Virus record (IMG/VR): IMGVR_UViG_3300034121_000854
Span: 1-31,691 of that record
DNA length: 31,691 nt
Origin: a virus
Strand: one strand, 5' to 3'
Every line of letters starts with the position of its first letter. Within the stretch, counting starts at the first letter, position 1. The notes below the pieces were generated by a model. It ran no database searches. It saw only the letters and a list, made by a program, of their open reading frames with translations, and was not told the DNA's origin. Made by a program: the position numbers and the translations under genes. Shown here piece after piece: positions 1 to 5,972 of this stretch.

Positions 1-11
1 CGGGAGTTCAT
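1..11 (-). CDS. Start of a further operon gene, cut by the window edge
   Basis: An ATG at 11-9 overlaps the TGA stop of the helicase gene in the ATGA arrangement used throughout this operon. Only the first three codons (Met-Asn-Ser) lie in the window, so nothing can be said about the product. The overlap pattern is the only support. Confidence 0.35.
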
Positions 12-1396
12 TTGTAGAAGACCTCCTGCATTTGACGCGATGGTGCGTAGACGGTGTCAGCGGCGTCCGTGGTGCGGTTGCCGAGGGCCGCGTTTTCAAA
101 GCGGGTCAGCCGCGGGCGCCAAATAAGGTTCACCTTGCCGGTCGCGCCGGCTCGATGTTTTGCGATGTGCAGCTCAGCGTCTTGAGGGTCGGGCTCAGTT
201 TCCTGGTCGGCTGCGTAGTACGCGGGGCGGTGCAGAAGACAGACCAAATCGGCATCCTGCTCAATGCTGCCACTCTCGCGGAGGTCGGACATCTTTGGGC
301 GGTTGTCTACGGCCTTTTCTGCGTTGCGGTTCACCTGAGCGGCGGCAACGACCGGCACTCCCAGCTCCATGGCCATGGCTTTGAGGCCGCGGGAGACAAA
401 GCCGACTTCGTTCTCGCGGGACTGGGCTCCGGCGTGGCTGACAAGCTGCAGGTAATCAACGAAGATGACCTTCACGCCCCAGCGGCGGACGGCAAGACGT
501 GCGCGGCCGCGGATGTCGAGCATCGTCAGACCGCCGCGGTCGTCAACGTAGAGGGGTTCCGTGGCGAATTGGTCGGCGGCCTGCACGATGCGGAGCTTGC
601 TGGCGTGGTCGAGGAAGCCATTGCGGACGACCTCAATGTTGGTCTCCGCGCGGCCGAGGACAACGCGACTGGCCAGCTCGTTGGCGGGCATCTCCAGCGA
701 GAAATACAAAGTCGGGACGCCGCGGCGGGACATGTTTTCGCAGGCGTTGAGCATCCAGGCGGATTTGCCCATGGCGGGACGGCCAGCCACGATGGTCAGC
801 TGCCCGGGGCGCAGGCCGCCTGTGAGGTAGTCGAAGGACTTAAAGCCGGTCTCCACGCCCAGTTTGGCCCCGGGCACCATCAGCTTCTCCAGCTCCTCCA
901 GCAGACCGGGCACGATGGCAGACGCGGGGCGCATGCTGTCGGTGCTTTGGCCAAGGGAGAGCGACAAGACGGACTCGCCGGCGTCCTGCAGCACGCTGTC
1001 GGCAGGCTGCGACATGTCCGAGGCGGCAGACTGCAGGCGGCCGGCGGCGTTTAGGATTGCGCGGCGGGCGTGAAGGTCGCGGAGAGTCTGGACGTGGTAC
1101 TCGACTGCGGCGGGGCCGCCGGCGGTGTGGGCAACCATGTCGGTCACTGCTCCGGCGCCGCCGACAAACTCAAGGCGGTCGTGGCTGGCGAGGACTTGCG
1201 TCACGGCAACAATGTTCGGCACGCCGCCGGCTCCGCGGATGTCGCGGATGACGCCGAAGACCTGCGCGTTGGCGGGGGTAAAAAAGAGGTCAGCGTTGAG
1301 GCCGGCGATCTCGTCGATCATGCCGGGTTCAGACATGAGGGCACCGAGCACGGCGGCTTCGACCTCGGGGGCGTTGGGAACAATTTGCTTTTTCAT
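8..1396 (-). CDS. dnaB: DnaB-type replicative DNA helicase
   Basis: This is a hexameric 5'-3' replicative helicase of the DnaB/RecA-like family, predicted to unwind phage DNA at the replication fork. The 462 residues match the family's usual length. The N-terminal domain (about 1-150) has the DnaB-typical beginning, PxxxEvEaAVLGALM. The C-terminal ATPase domain shows Walker A at 204-212 (AGRPAMGKS), catalytic Glu 235 in SLEM, Walker B at 310-315 (VIFVDY), a sensor AQVNR around 353-357 and the DLRESGSIEQDAD block at 371-383 that marks DnaB. The start is well supported: a GGAGGT Shine-Dalgarno lies 8 nt upstream and the ATG overlaps the previous stop as TAATG. It is the distal gene of the early operon that also carries the initiator candidate (2805-3647). 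No separate DnaC-type loader is recognisable. Confidence 0.95.
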   Translation of the reverse strand: MKKQIVPNAPEVEAAVLGALMSEPGMIDEIAGLNADLFFTPANAQVFGVIRDIRGAGGVPNIVAVTQVLASHDRLEFVGGAGAVTDMVAHTAGGPAAVEYHVQTLRDLHARRAILNAAGRLQSAASDMSQPADSVLQDAGESVLSLSLGQSTDSMRPASAIVPGLLEELEKLMVPGAKLGVETGFKSFDYLTGGLRPGQLTIVAGRPAMGKSAWMLNACENMSRRGVPTLYFSLEMPANELASRVVLGRAETNIEVVRNGFLDHASKLRIVQAADQFATEPLYVDDRGGLTMLDIRGRARLAVRRWGVKVIFVDYLQLVSHAGAQSRENEVGFVSRGLKAMAMELGVPVVAAAQVNRNAEKAVDNRPKMSDLRESGSIEQDADLVCLLHRPAYYAADQETEPDPQDAELHIAKHRAGATGKVNLIWRPRLTRFENAALGNRTTDAADTVYAPSRQMQEVFYK

Positions 1397-1488
1397 TAGG
1401 CTGGACCTCCGTCGTTATTCTCCAAGATCGCTATGACAATCATCGCCAGCAGAAGGAGCAGCAGGTATGTCGTGAGCAGTGCGTTCAC
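1396..1488 (-). CDS. 30-residue single-pass membrane peptide
   Basis: This is a small gene starting with GTG at 1488, preceded by a strong GGAGG Shine-Dalgarno 7 nt upstream. Its TAA stop overlaps the helicase ATG. The peptide is essentially one hydrophobic helix (LLTTYLLLLLLAMIVIAIL) followed by a short acidic tail (ENNDGGPA). Its first 74 nt overlap the 3' end of the 71-aa gene in another frame. Function is unknown. Small membrane peptides in early phage operons often act on host envelope or replication proteins, but nothing here says which. Good ribosome-binding site and coupling support translation; the length makes it easy to miss. Confidence 0.6.
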   Translation of the reverse strand: MNALLTTYLLLLLLAMIVIAILENNDGGPA

Positions 1489-1630
1489 TTGCGAGCCTCC
1501 GTAATGCGGCTCGACGCTTGAGCCAGCGGTCGCACGCTGCGTCGACCATGAGGAAACTTTCGTAGGCGTAGGGAGAAATCCATAACTCTGGTGTGGTAAT
1601 GCGTTCGGGGTTGTCGTCGGTAAATTCCAT
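1415..1630 (-). CDS. Small early protein with AACDR motif (71 aa), paralogue of 1918-2106
   Basis: No known family is recognised. The centre of the protein (PYAYESFLMVDAACDRWLKR) resembles the product at 1918-2106 (PYIRHLEVHAACDRFLASR). The shared core is PY, six or seven residues, then D/H-AACDR-W/F-L. The two genes therefore look like diverged duplicates in one operon. I chose ATG 1630; an upstream in-frame ATG at 1669 would add 13 residues that overlap the operator-like repeats at 1663-1688. Neither start has a clear Shine-Dalgarno, which fits a gene at the head of a transcript. The last 74 nt also encode the 30-residue membrane peptide in another frame. Confidence 0.6.
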   Translation of the reverse strand: MEFTDDNPERITTPELWISPYAYESFLMVDAACDRWLKRRAALRRLASERTAHDIPAAPSAGDDCHSDLGE

Positions 1631-1660
1631 GGCACTAGGACTGCGTGTGGTGTGCCGCGG

Positions 1661-1690
1661 TGTGTCCATGACTGTCCCATAGTGTCCACG
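1661..1690. promoter_or_regulatory. Operator-like array: three TGTCC half-sites at 10-bp spacing
   Basis: TGTCCA (1663), TGTCCC (1673) and TGTCCA (1683) form three tandem half-sites with exactly 10-bp spacing, about 33 nt upstream of the ATG at 1630. The same motif and spacing recur at 7102-7117, 7388-7403, 7721-7736 and, more degenerate, 7323-7346. The spacing puts each site on the same helix face, as expected for cooperative binding of dimeric repressors such as ribbon-helix-helix proteins. No convincing -35/-10 pair was found here. Confidence 0.5.
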
Positions 1691-1921
1691 TCATGGCAAG
1701 AGTTTTTCTATGGGCAGATCAATATTTTCGGGGTCAGTCATCAGCAGTGCTTCGTGCTTGGCTGCGGACACGGCCGAGGTCAGCGCAGCGCAGGACTGCA
1801 GGACGCGCCGGAGCATCTTGCGTTGGCTGGTGAGGTCGGCGATCTGGGACTCAAGCGAGCGGATCTTGAGCGACTCAATGCCCGCCTCTGCGGCTGGCCC
1901 AAAGTTGATCTGGCCGATCAC
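1691..1921 (-). CDS. Small coiled-coil protein (76 aa), function unknown
   Basis: The protein is mostly helical and charged, with a likely coiled coil at about 17-50 (ESLKIRSLESQIADLTSQRK). The start is a GTG at 1921 that overlaps the upstream TGA as GTGA. It has AAGGAGG immediately upstream; an earlier GTG at 1960 has no ribosome-binding site, so the shorter form is preferred. No family is recognised. Position between small replication-operon genes suggests an early accessory protein. Confidence 0.6.
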   Translation of the reverse strand: MIGQINFGPAAEAGIESLKIRSLESQIADLTSQRKMLRRVLQSCAALTSAVSAAKHEALLMTDPENIDLPIEKLLP

Positions 1922-2106
1922 GCGGACCTCCTTCGCTTGGTCGTTGTTCCGTACAGCCACGCGGACTTGCGGAAGTTGGGGTCGGTGATGATGCCGCGGG
2001 ACGCCAAGAAGCGGTCGCAGGCGGCGTGGACCTCGAGGTGCCGGATGTATGGGCAGCCTGGGGTGCCGTCCTCAATGGTCTGCGTCTTGCCGTTCTTGGT
2101 CATCAT
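1918..2106 (-). CDS. Small early protein with AACDR motif (62 aa), paralogue of 1415-1630
   Basis: The start ATG at 2106 has an excellent AAAGGAGG Shine-Dalgarno at 8-nt spacing and overlaps the previous TGA as ATGA. The core CPYIRHLEVHAACDRFLASRG is shared in pattern with the 71-aa product at 1415-1630. The C-terminus is basic (TTKRRRSA). No known domain is recognised. The N-terminus contains GTPGCPY, and there are two cysteines in all, too few for a zinc finger alone. It is likely an early host-interaction or DNA-associated protein; that is a guess from position and charge. Confidence 0.7.
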   Translation of the reverse strand: MMTKNGKTQTIEDGTPGCPYIRHLEVHAACDRFLASRGIITDPNFRKSAWLYGTTTKRRRSA

Positions 2107-2276
2107 GGCTCTAGCTCCTCCTTTAGGCTGATCTTTTCCCACACGACTTGGAGGGCCATGAGGTTGGCGATGGTTTGGGTGAAGAGGTCATCGATGACCT
2201 CGGCGTTGATGGTCGCGCGGCCGTTCTCGCGAGTAACTGCGGGGGGCTTTTTCTTGGTGGGTGTTTTGGTTTTCAT
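2103..2276 (-). CDS. Small basic-N-terminus protein (57 aa), function unknown
   Basis: The ATG is at 2276 and the TGA stop overlaps the next gene as ATGA. The N-terminus is lysine-rich (MKTKTPTKKKPPA), followed by a helical segment (NAEVIDDLFTQTIANLMALQ) and an acidic end (SLKEELEP). The Shine-Dalgarno of the following gene is embedded in its last codons. No Shine-Dalgarno precedes its own start. Instead a TGTCCA half-site lies 4-9 nt upstream of the ATG, so it may begin a transcript. Confidence 0.55.
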   Translation of the reverse strand: MKTKTPTKKKPPAVTRENGRATINAEVIDDLFTQTIANLMALQVVWEKISLKEELEP

Positions 2277-2316
2277 ATGTGGACAAAGGTACAGTGGGGG
2301 TAGGACATCGGCTGTC

Positions 2317-2808
2317 TTAGGGGGTAAATGATTTTTGATGGGCGGTTAGGGATTCTGCGACTTCGTCCAAAAGGCTCCAGTTGCCCGGCTGGCGGTGGCG
2401 GTCAGGGTGATAGCGGACGGTCTGCCGGCTGCGGACATCCTCGAACGACCAAAAGACAAACTGGTTGCGGTCGGGCAGGTAGGCCGCAAGGATGTCGAAA
2501 TCGCCGGCAGCGTAGGGCCGCGTTGTGTCGCCGCCGCCGCGCTTGGCGTTTATGTGGTAGTCGCCGCGGTCGGTCAGCTTAGCCGTCTTGACCTGCACAG
2601 TCAGCCTGAGCGTGCCCCGGACCAGCACCCAGTCGGCGGTGTGGTCGTGGCCGAATGCCTTGAAGTTCTCCCAGTCGTAGACGATGCAGCCGGCGATGAA
2701 GAGAGCCTCGGTGAGGTCGCCGCGGCGGCAGTTTGAGAGCTTCCGGGCGGCCGCCTCGGAGACGGGCGCGTTGAGCCCCTCGCAGATGGCAAAGATTGCC
2801 TGGGTCAT
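2317..2808 (-). CDS. PD-(D/E)XK endonuclease-like protein
   Basis: The 163-residue protein resembles small PD-(D/E)XK nucleases of the PDDEXK_5 type. Glu34 lies in GDLTEALFIAGC, Asp59 in TADWVLV, and the catalytic-style VQVKTAK holds Gln72 and Lys74. The spacing Asp-x12-Q-x-K fits the E...D...QxK active site. A further acidic segment GDFDILAAYLPD (about 102-113) matches the conserved second half of the fold. It probably cuts or resolves DNA during replication or recombination. The start ATG has AAGGGAG upstream and overlaps the initiator stop as ATGA. A 40-nt gap follows before the next gene. Confidence 0.7.
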   Translation of the reverse strand: MTQAIFAICEGLNAPVSEAAARKLSNCRRGDLTEALFIAGCIVYDWENFKAFGHDHTADWVLVRGTLRLTVQVKTAKLTDRGDYHINAKRGGGDTTRPYAAGDFDILAAYLPDRNQFVFWSFEDVRSRQTVRYHPDRHRQPGNWSLLDEVAESLTAHQKSFTP

Positions 2809-3647
2809 GCGACTCCCTTCATCCGTTCTTCCTGCAGGGCTTCGAGCGCCATCATGCGCCGCTCAGCCTCGGACGGCTGCACCGGGCCGGTGCGCGGGAT
2901 GTGGAGGACTTTGGCGGTGTCCTTGGGGGTGTCTACAAACACGCCGCGCCAGCCGTGCTTCACGGACTTGCGGAGGGCTTCGACGGCGGCGGCTTCGTTG
3001 ACGGCGGCAAGATCGGCAACGATGCGCTGGGCTGCGGTCGGAGTAAGCGGGGCTTTGATCTCGCGGCGGTGTTGGGCGAATTCTGCCCAGGCATTGGCGA
3101 GGCCGGCACTGTGGGGCAGGGGAAGGTTGGCGGGATCGAACTTGGCTGGCTTCGGACGCGGAACAGCTACAGGGGAAGAAGAAGGTGGCGAAGGCAACGC
3201 AGTTGCCGGAGCTGGCGCGTCAGCGCTACGTTCTTCCTGTTCCTTATGTTTCTTTATGTTGGGGTCTAAATCTTGGACCACTTGGGTCCAGCGTTTAGAC
3301 CACTTGGGTCCAGCATTTAGACCACTTGGGTCTAAATCTTGGACCGGTCTAAGTTTTAGACCCATCTCGGAAACGCCGGGGATTTTCCAGATCGAAGCCT
3401 CGGCGCCGTCGCCGGCCAGCTTGCGGTGGCCTTTTTCGACCATGACTAGGTGGCCAGCATCGCGGAGTCGCTTGAGGCTGTTGGCGACCGTGGCGCGGCA
3501 CAGGCGGGTCTTCTGGCAGAGCTTGCCCCAGGAGCCGAAGCAGTTGCCGTCCTCGTCGGCGAAGTCAGCCAAGGCCAGCAGGACAAGCCGGTCGGAGCCC
3601 TCAACGGTGCTGACGTACCAGACGAAGTTGGTAGCGGCGACAGACAT
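2805..3647 (-). CDS. Winged-helix replication initiator-like protein
   Basis: The 280 residues fall into three parts. The N-terminal helix-turn-helix domain (about 1-95) includes SDRLVLLALADFADEDGNCF and TRLCRATVANSLKRLRDAGH, the pattern of HTH_36-type phage replication proteins. A linker follows that is rich in Pro and Ala. The C-terminal helical domain (about 175-280) contains KAPLTPTAAQRIVADL and resembles the distal part of phage O-like initiators. It likely binds the origin and recruits the DnaB-type helicase encoded downstream. The linker DNA carries 22-bp repeats (3276-3349) that resemble iterons. GGGAGG lies about 9 nt before the ATG, which overlaps the upstream stop as TGATG. Confidence 0.75.
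   Translation of the reverse strand: MSVAATNFVWYVSTVEGSDRLVLLALADFADEDGNCFGSWGKLCQKTRLCRATVANSLKRLRDAGHLVMVEKGHRKLAGDGAEASIWKIPGVSEMGLKLRPVQDLDPSGLNAGPKWSKRWTQVVQDLDPNIKKHKEQEERSADAPAPATALPSPPSSSPVAVPRPKPAKFDPANLPLPHSAGLANAWAEFAQHRREIKAPLTPTAAQRIVADLAAVNEAAAVEALRKSVKHGWRGVFVDTPKDTAKVLHIPRTGPVQPSEAERRMMALEALQEERMKGVA
3276..3349. repeat. 22-bp iteron-like repeats inside the initiator gene (candidate origin)
   Basis: GACCACTTGGGTC occurs at 3276-3288, 3298-3310 and 3320-3332, exactly 22 bp apart. A truncated palindrome GACCGGTC follows in register at 3342. Each unit is an imperfect palindrome (GACC-N5-GGTC) flanked by T-rich TTTAGA or TCTTGG. Because 22 is not a multiple of three, the copies are translated in three different frames (DPSG, GPKWS, WTQVV). 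The repetition is thus conserved as DNA rather than protein. Iterons within the O gene are the known layout of lambdoid origins. Confidence 0.7.
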
Positions 3648-3985
3648 CAGCTGCGCCTCCCGAATTTGTTCCGGTGGGCGCCCTTGGGGCCGTCGAACTC
3701 GAGGGTGCCGTCCGGGCGGACCCGAGCGAAGCGGACCTTGATCCGGTCGTTGGTGCGCCAGTCTTCCTTGGTCTGGACGTAGGTGACCGCGGGGCCATCG
3801 AACCCCGGGGGCAAAATGAAGAGCATCTTAGGGTGGGGGCAGGACTTCACTGAGACGGCCGCGGTGACCTCCTCGCCGATGGCGAAGGGGGCGCCGGCGG
3901 GCTTGGGGGCGGTCTCGGGCTCAGGGGTGGCTTCGGGTTGCCCTCTGAAGGTGTCGGTGGCTTTTTTGATTAGTTCGTTGATCAT
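3647..3985 (-). CDS. 112-residue early protein, function unknown
   Basis: A short helical N-terminus (MINELIKKATDTF) is followed by a Pro/Glu-rich linker (about 15-32). A beta-rich C-terminal domain comes next (GEEVTAAVSVKSCPHPKMLFILPPGFDG, then YVQTKEDWRTNDRIKVRFARVRPDGTLEF). The strands could form a small barrel, but no single-strand-binding signature is visible and I do not assign one. The ATG overlaps the previous TGA as ATGA; there is no Shine-Dalgarno, so translation is probably coupled. It lies directly upstream of the initiator, which suggests a replication role. Confidence 0.6.
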   Translation of the reverse strand: MINELIKKATDTFRGQPEATPEPETAPKPAGAPFAIGEEVTAAVSVKSCPHPKMLFILPPGFDGPAVTYVQTKEDWRTNDRIKVRFARVRPDGTLEFDGPKGAHRNKFGRRS

Positions 3986-4392
3986 GCTGCTAGTTGTTGG
4001 TGGGTTAATCGGGTAAGGCGCGCGCCAGGGGACTCCGCTGCGATCTGCAGATACTCTGCGACCTCGTCGATCATCGGGTCTCCGCTATGGTTGATGACGG
4101 TGGTGTGGCCGGTGAACGACCAGTGAATCCAAGGGTGCTCCGGCCATTTGTCGGGGTTGCACCTGCCGATCTCGATAAGGGCAATGCCTCCGTCCCAGCA
4201 GACGATGCCGTCAGGAATGCAGCGGTCCTTGCGGCCAGCCTTAATGTTGCCCATAAGGTAATGGGTGAAGGACTCGTCAACGCTGCCGCCCACCCGCATG
4301 TCTGGCCAGACACGCTGCAAAGCGTTGAGAACCCAAGGGATTAGGTTAATCATCGCTTCATGGAGCGGTCCGCCGTCTTTGCCGTAGCTCAT
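3982..4392 (-). CDS. PD-(D/E)XK-like fold protein, possibly inactive (136 aa)
   Basis: An in-frame upstream ATG at 4503 exists. The ATG at 4392 is preferred because the upstream part is low-complexity and a small ORF (4389-4481) ends there in an ATGA overlap. The protein contains CIPDGIVCWDGGIALIEIG at about 58-76. This recalls the PD...ExK motif of restriction-like nucleases, with Asp61 and Glu74. The lysine position is Gly76, followed by Arg77. It may be a nuclease fold that has lost or relocated its lysine, or an unrelated protein. A Trp-rich segment (KWPEHPWIHWSF) follows. Confidence 0.5.
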   Translation of the reverse strand: MSYGKDGGPLHEAMINLIPWVLNALQRVWPDMRVGGSVDESFTHYLMGNIKAGRKDRCIPDGIVCWDGGIALIEIGRCNPDKWPEHPWIHWSFTGHTTVINHSGDPMIDEVAEYLQIAAESPGARLTRLTHQQLAA

Positions 4393-4481
4393 GGGGTTGT
4401 TTTTATGAAAAATTTCGGGAGGCTGAATCGGTGGGGGGTATTGAAGAAATTGAGAATGGCGAGCCCCCACCCCCCCTCCAT
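4389..4481 (-). CDS. Possible 30-residue peptide
   Basis: An ATG at 4481 has AGGA 7 nt upstream. The frame runs 30 codons to a TGA that overlaps the next gene's ATG as ATGA, the junction style of this operon. The product would be basic and aromatic (AILNFFNTPHRFS, then FFIKTTP). The DNA is unusual, with a run of G on this strand just after the start. The alternative is that this stretch is the N-terminus of the following gene in another frame, or untranslated leader. Confidence 0.35.
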   Translation of the reverse strand: MEGGWGLAILNFFNTPHRFSLPKFFIKTTP

Positions 4482-4554
4482 AACTTAATCCTATAATGCT
4501 CATGACTAGTGGTCCTACTCTGTTGTCTCATTAACCGTCTCATCATGATGATGT

Positions 4555-5157
4555 TCATCTGTCAAATTCCTCTGTAGACACTGTCTCAATCTCAATAAGA
4601 GGCTCGGGCAATGCCGCTGCCTTTTGAGGCTCGGCCGTCAGGGCATCGACCGGTTGAAACGCCACATCCACGCTGTCCTCGCGCCTCTTCAAGCCGGCCA
4701 CGAAGTCCAGCCAGGCATCAGCCGCAGGCGCCATGACGTGCTCGACACGCTGGGTAGGTCCGCCGGATAACAGCTCCATCTTCTCCGTAGCCACCGCCGA
4801 CATGATGACAAGTCCGTGATCTTGCATATCCGGCACGCGATCAAGGAGTTCCGCAGTGCCAATAGCCGCCAGAGTGCGCCAATTATTCGCTGCCGTTTGC
4901 CGCGCCTTCTCAAGCATCTCCGGCTTGTTGCGAATTAAGGCGACGACCGTGTGAAATGACGTGTTAAACGCCTTGGCGATGCGCGTGGCGGGCATTCCGC
5001 CAACGTGCGCCTCCATGATCTGCATTGCCTTGCCCGGAGGTACTTCCATGCCGGTGTGGCCCTGGACGCTCACCAGCTCCTTGCCCTCTTCATCCTTAAC
5101 CATCTTCACGCGACGGCCGGCCTTCCTGGGTTTCGATTGTGTCTTGGGTCTTGCCAT
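4555..5157 (-). CDS. HTH DNA-binding protein, candidate small terminase subunit
   Basis: The 200 residues begin with a basic segment (MARPKTQSKPRKAGRRVK). At about 70-96 there is a helix-turn-helix (MPATRIAKAFNTSFHTVVALIRNKP). A helical middle follows (EKARQTAANNWRTLAAIGTAELL) and an acidic C-terminus (PEPLIEIETVSTEEFDR). The pattern of HTH, helical oligomerisation region and GGPTQRVEH motif resembles small terminase-like phage proteins. However, no large terminase is adjacent, and its place in the early operon is atypical, so a regulatory role is equally possible. The start at 5157 lies 1 nt after the HNH gene stop; an in-frame ATG further upstream overlaps that gene and is rejected. Confidence 0.6.
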   Translation of the reverse strand: MARPKTQSKPRKAGRRVKMVKDEEGKELVSVQGHTGMEVPPGKAMQIMEAHVGGMPATRIAKAFNTSFHTVVALIRNKPEMLEKARQTAANNWRTLAAIGTAELLDRVPDMQDHGLVIMSAVATEKMELLSGGPTQRVEHVMAPAADAWLDFVAGLKRREDSVDVAFQPVDALTAEPQKAAALPEPLIEIETVSTEEFDR

Positions 5158-5158
5158 A

Positions 5159-5698
5159 TCAGTGTCTTGCGAATTCGCCGTGGAGTTGCTCGCGAAGCTG
5201 CCGGGCGTGCGCCACAGCGTCTTCAAAACGCTTAAAGTATTTGCTGTGCATGACCCTCTTGCACTGGACTCTCACAACCCATCCATCCGATGGCTTGTGG
5301 TAGCAGACACCCTTTATTCCGCTGGTGTTGCTGCGTGACTTTCGAGCGTTTTGGACATTGTCCGAGTAGTTGCACTCGCGCAAATTCACGGCGCGATTGT
5401 CTGTCTTGTCGCCATTGATGTGGTCGCAGCAAGGATGCGGCCAGCGTCCATGGATGAGTGCAAAGGCAACGCGATGCGCATAAAACAAATGCCTATTGAA
5501 CACCACGCGCAAATATCCTAGAGCGCCCTTGCCGGTTATTATGTCGCCGACGCGCGTGTTTGACGCCCTTGGTTTCTTCCAACGCAAGACACCCGTTTGC
5601 GGGTCATAGTCAAAGTGCTCCTGCAGCTGTTCAATAGTTGGATGCCACTTGACCGCGGCGCCGCCGCCAAGCTCTGGAACGTGCGCGCAGTCCTTCAT
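5159..5698 (-). CDS. HNH homing endonuclease with AP2 DNA-binding domain
   Basis: This 179-residue free-standing homing endonuclease has an N-terminal HNH nuclease part. His75-Arg76 (YAHRVAFALIHGRWP) precedes the metal-binding core at 92-102 (DHINGDKTDNR), then NLRECNYSDNVQN. The C-terminal AP2/ERF domain (about 124-175) shows NTSGIKGVCYHKPSDGWVVR and YFKRFEDAVAHARQL. Such enzymes cut a specific site in related phages and copy their own gene there. GGGGAGG 7 nt before the ATG fixes the start, and the ATG overlaps the preceding TGA. It is probably a selfish insertion in the early operon. Confidence 0.9.
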   Translation of the reverse strand: MKDCAHVPELGGGAAVKWHPTIEQLQEHFDYDPQTGVLRWKKPRASNTRVGDIITGKGALGYLRVVFNRHLFYAHRVAFALIHGRWPHPCCDHINGDKTDNRAVNLRECNYSDNVQNARKSRSNTSGIKGVCYHKPSDGWVVRVQCKRVMHSKYFKRFEDAVAHARQLREQLHGEFARH

Positions 5699-5961
5699 CG
5701 TAAAATCCTCCCCTTGTGCCGACGCAGCAGCGGCCGCACCGGCTCAATGCCTTGGTCCGTCTCAAAGATGTTCAAGTGCGGCCCCTTGATAGCCCGGGCA
5801 ATCTTGGTCATGCCCATGTCCAGCAGGACGCCGGAGAGCCAAGGGTCGCGGCTCTGGACATGCCAGTAGTCGCCTACCTGCCACGCGCAGAGGGTAGTGG
5901 ACGTGCCGGGGATTGAACCCGGAGCGGGCTTGCAAGGTTTGCGCTGCTGCACGGTGGCCAC
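5695..5961 (-). CDS. Unknown basic protein (up to 88 aa), start uncertain
   Basis: The reading frame opens with GTG at 5961 and ends in a TGA that overlaps the HNH start as ATGA. The C-terminal part (WLSGVLLDMGMTKIARAIKG, then LNIFETDQGIEPVRPLLRRH) looks like a real small protein. The first 20-25 residues (CKPAPGSIPGTST) are a translation of the tRNA-like T-arm and acceptor sequence, so the true start may be later. No better start codon with a Shine-Dalgarno is seen. One possibility is that a tRNA-like element replaced the original 5' end. Confidence 0.45.
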   Translation of the reverse strand: MATVQQRKPCKPAPGSIPGTSTTLCAWQVGDYWHVQSRDPWLSGVLLDMGMTKIARAIKGPHLNIFETDQGIEPVRPLLRRHKGRILR

Positions 5962-5965
5962 GTCC
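5898..5965 (-). tRNA. Degenerate tRNA-like element (acceptor stem and T-arm only)
   Basis: Read on the minus strand, a 7-bp acceptor stem (GGACGTG with CACGTCC, plus A as discriminator) closes 5965-5898. It contains a perfect 5-bp T-arm, CCGGG-TTCAATC-CCCGG, with the canonical T-loop. The 36 nt between them are too short for normal D and anticodon arms, and no 5-bp stem around a 7-nt loop fits. A CTTGCAA stretch could be a former loop with TGC. No CCA is encoded. It is best seen as a decayed tRNA or a minimal tRNA-like structure. Confidence 0.4.
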
Positions 5966-5972
5966 GAATGAG

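Noticed and set aside
32-1054. Long plus-strand open frame opposite the helicase
   Set aside because: It is the antisense of a clear DnaB gene in GC-rich DNA, has no recognisable domain and no ribosome-binding site.
1631-1693. 19-codon His/Trp-containing frame from the ATG overlapping the 76-residue gene's stop
   Set aside because: It overlaps the operator-like repeats, has no Shine-Dalgarno and is too short to support; it could be a leader peptide but nothing confirms it.
2279-2287. DnaA box (TGTGGACAA versus TGTGGATAA)
   Set aside because: One base differs and the same TGTGGACA core recurs in the 10-bp arrays, so a phage regulator site is the better reading.
3276-3349. CRISPR array
   Set aside because: Repeat cores are only 13 bp at a 22-bp period with near-identical spacers inside a coding gene; iterons explain them.
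5158-5226. Extended N-terminus of the HTH/terminase-like protein
   Set aside because: It overlaps the AP2 domain of the HNH gene in another frame; the ATG at 5157 begins a typical basic N-terminus.
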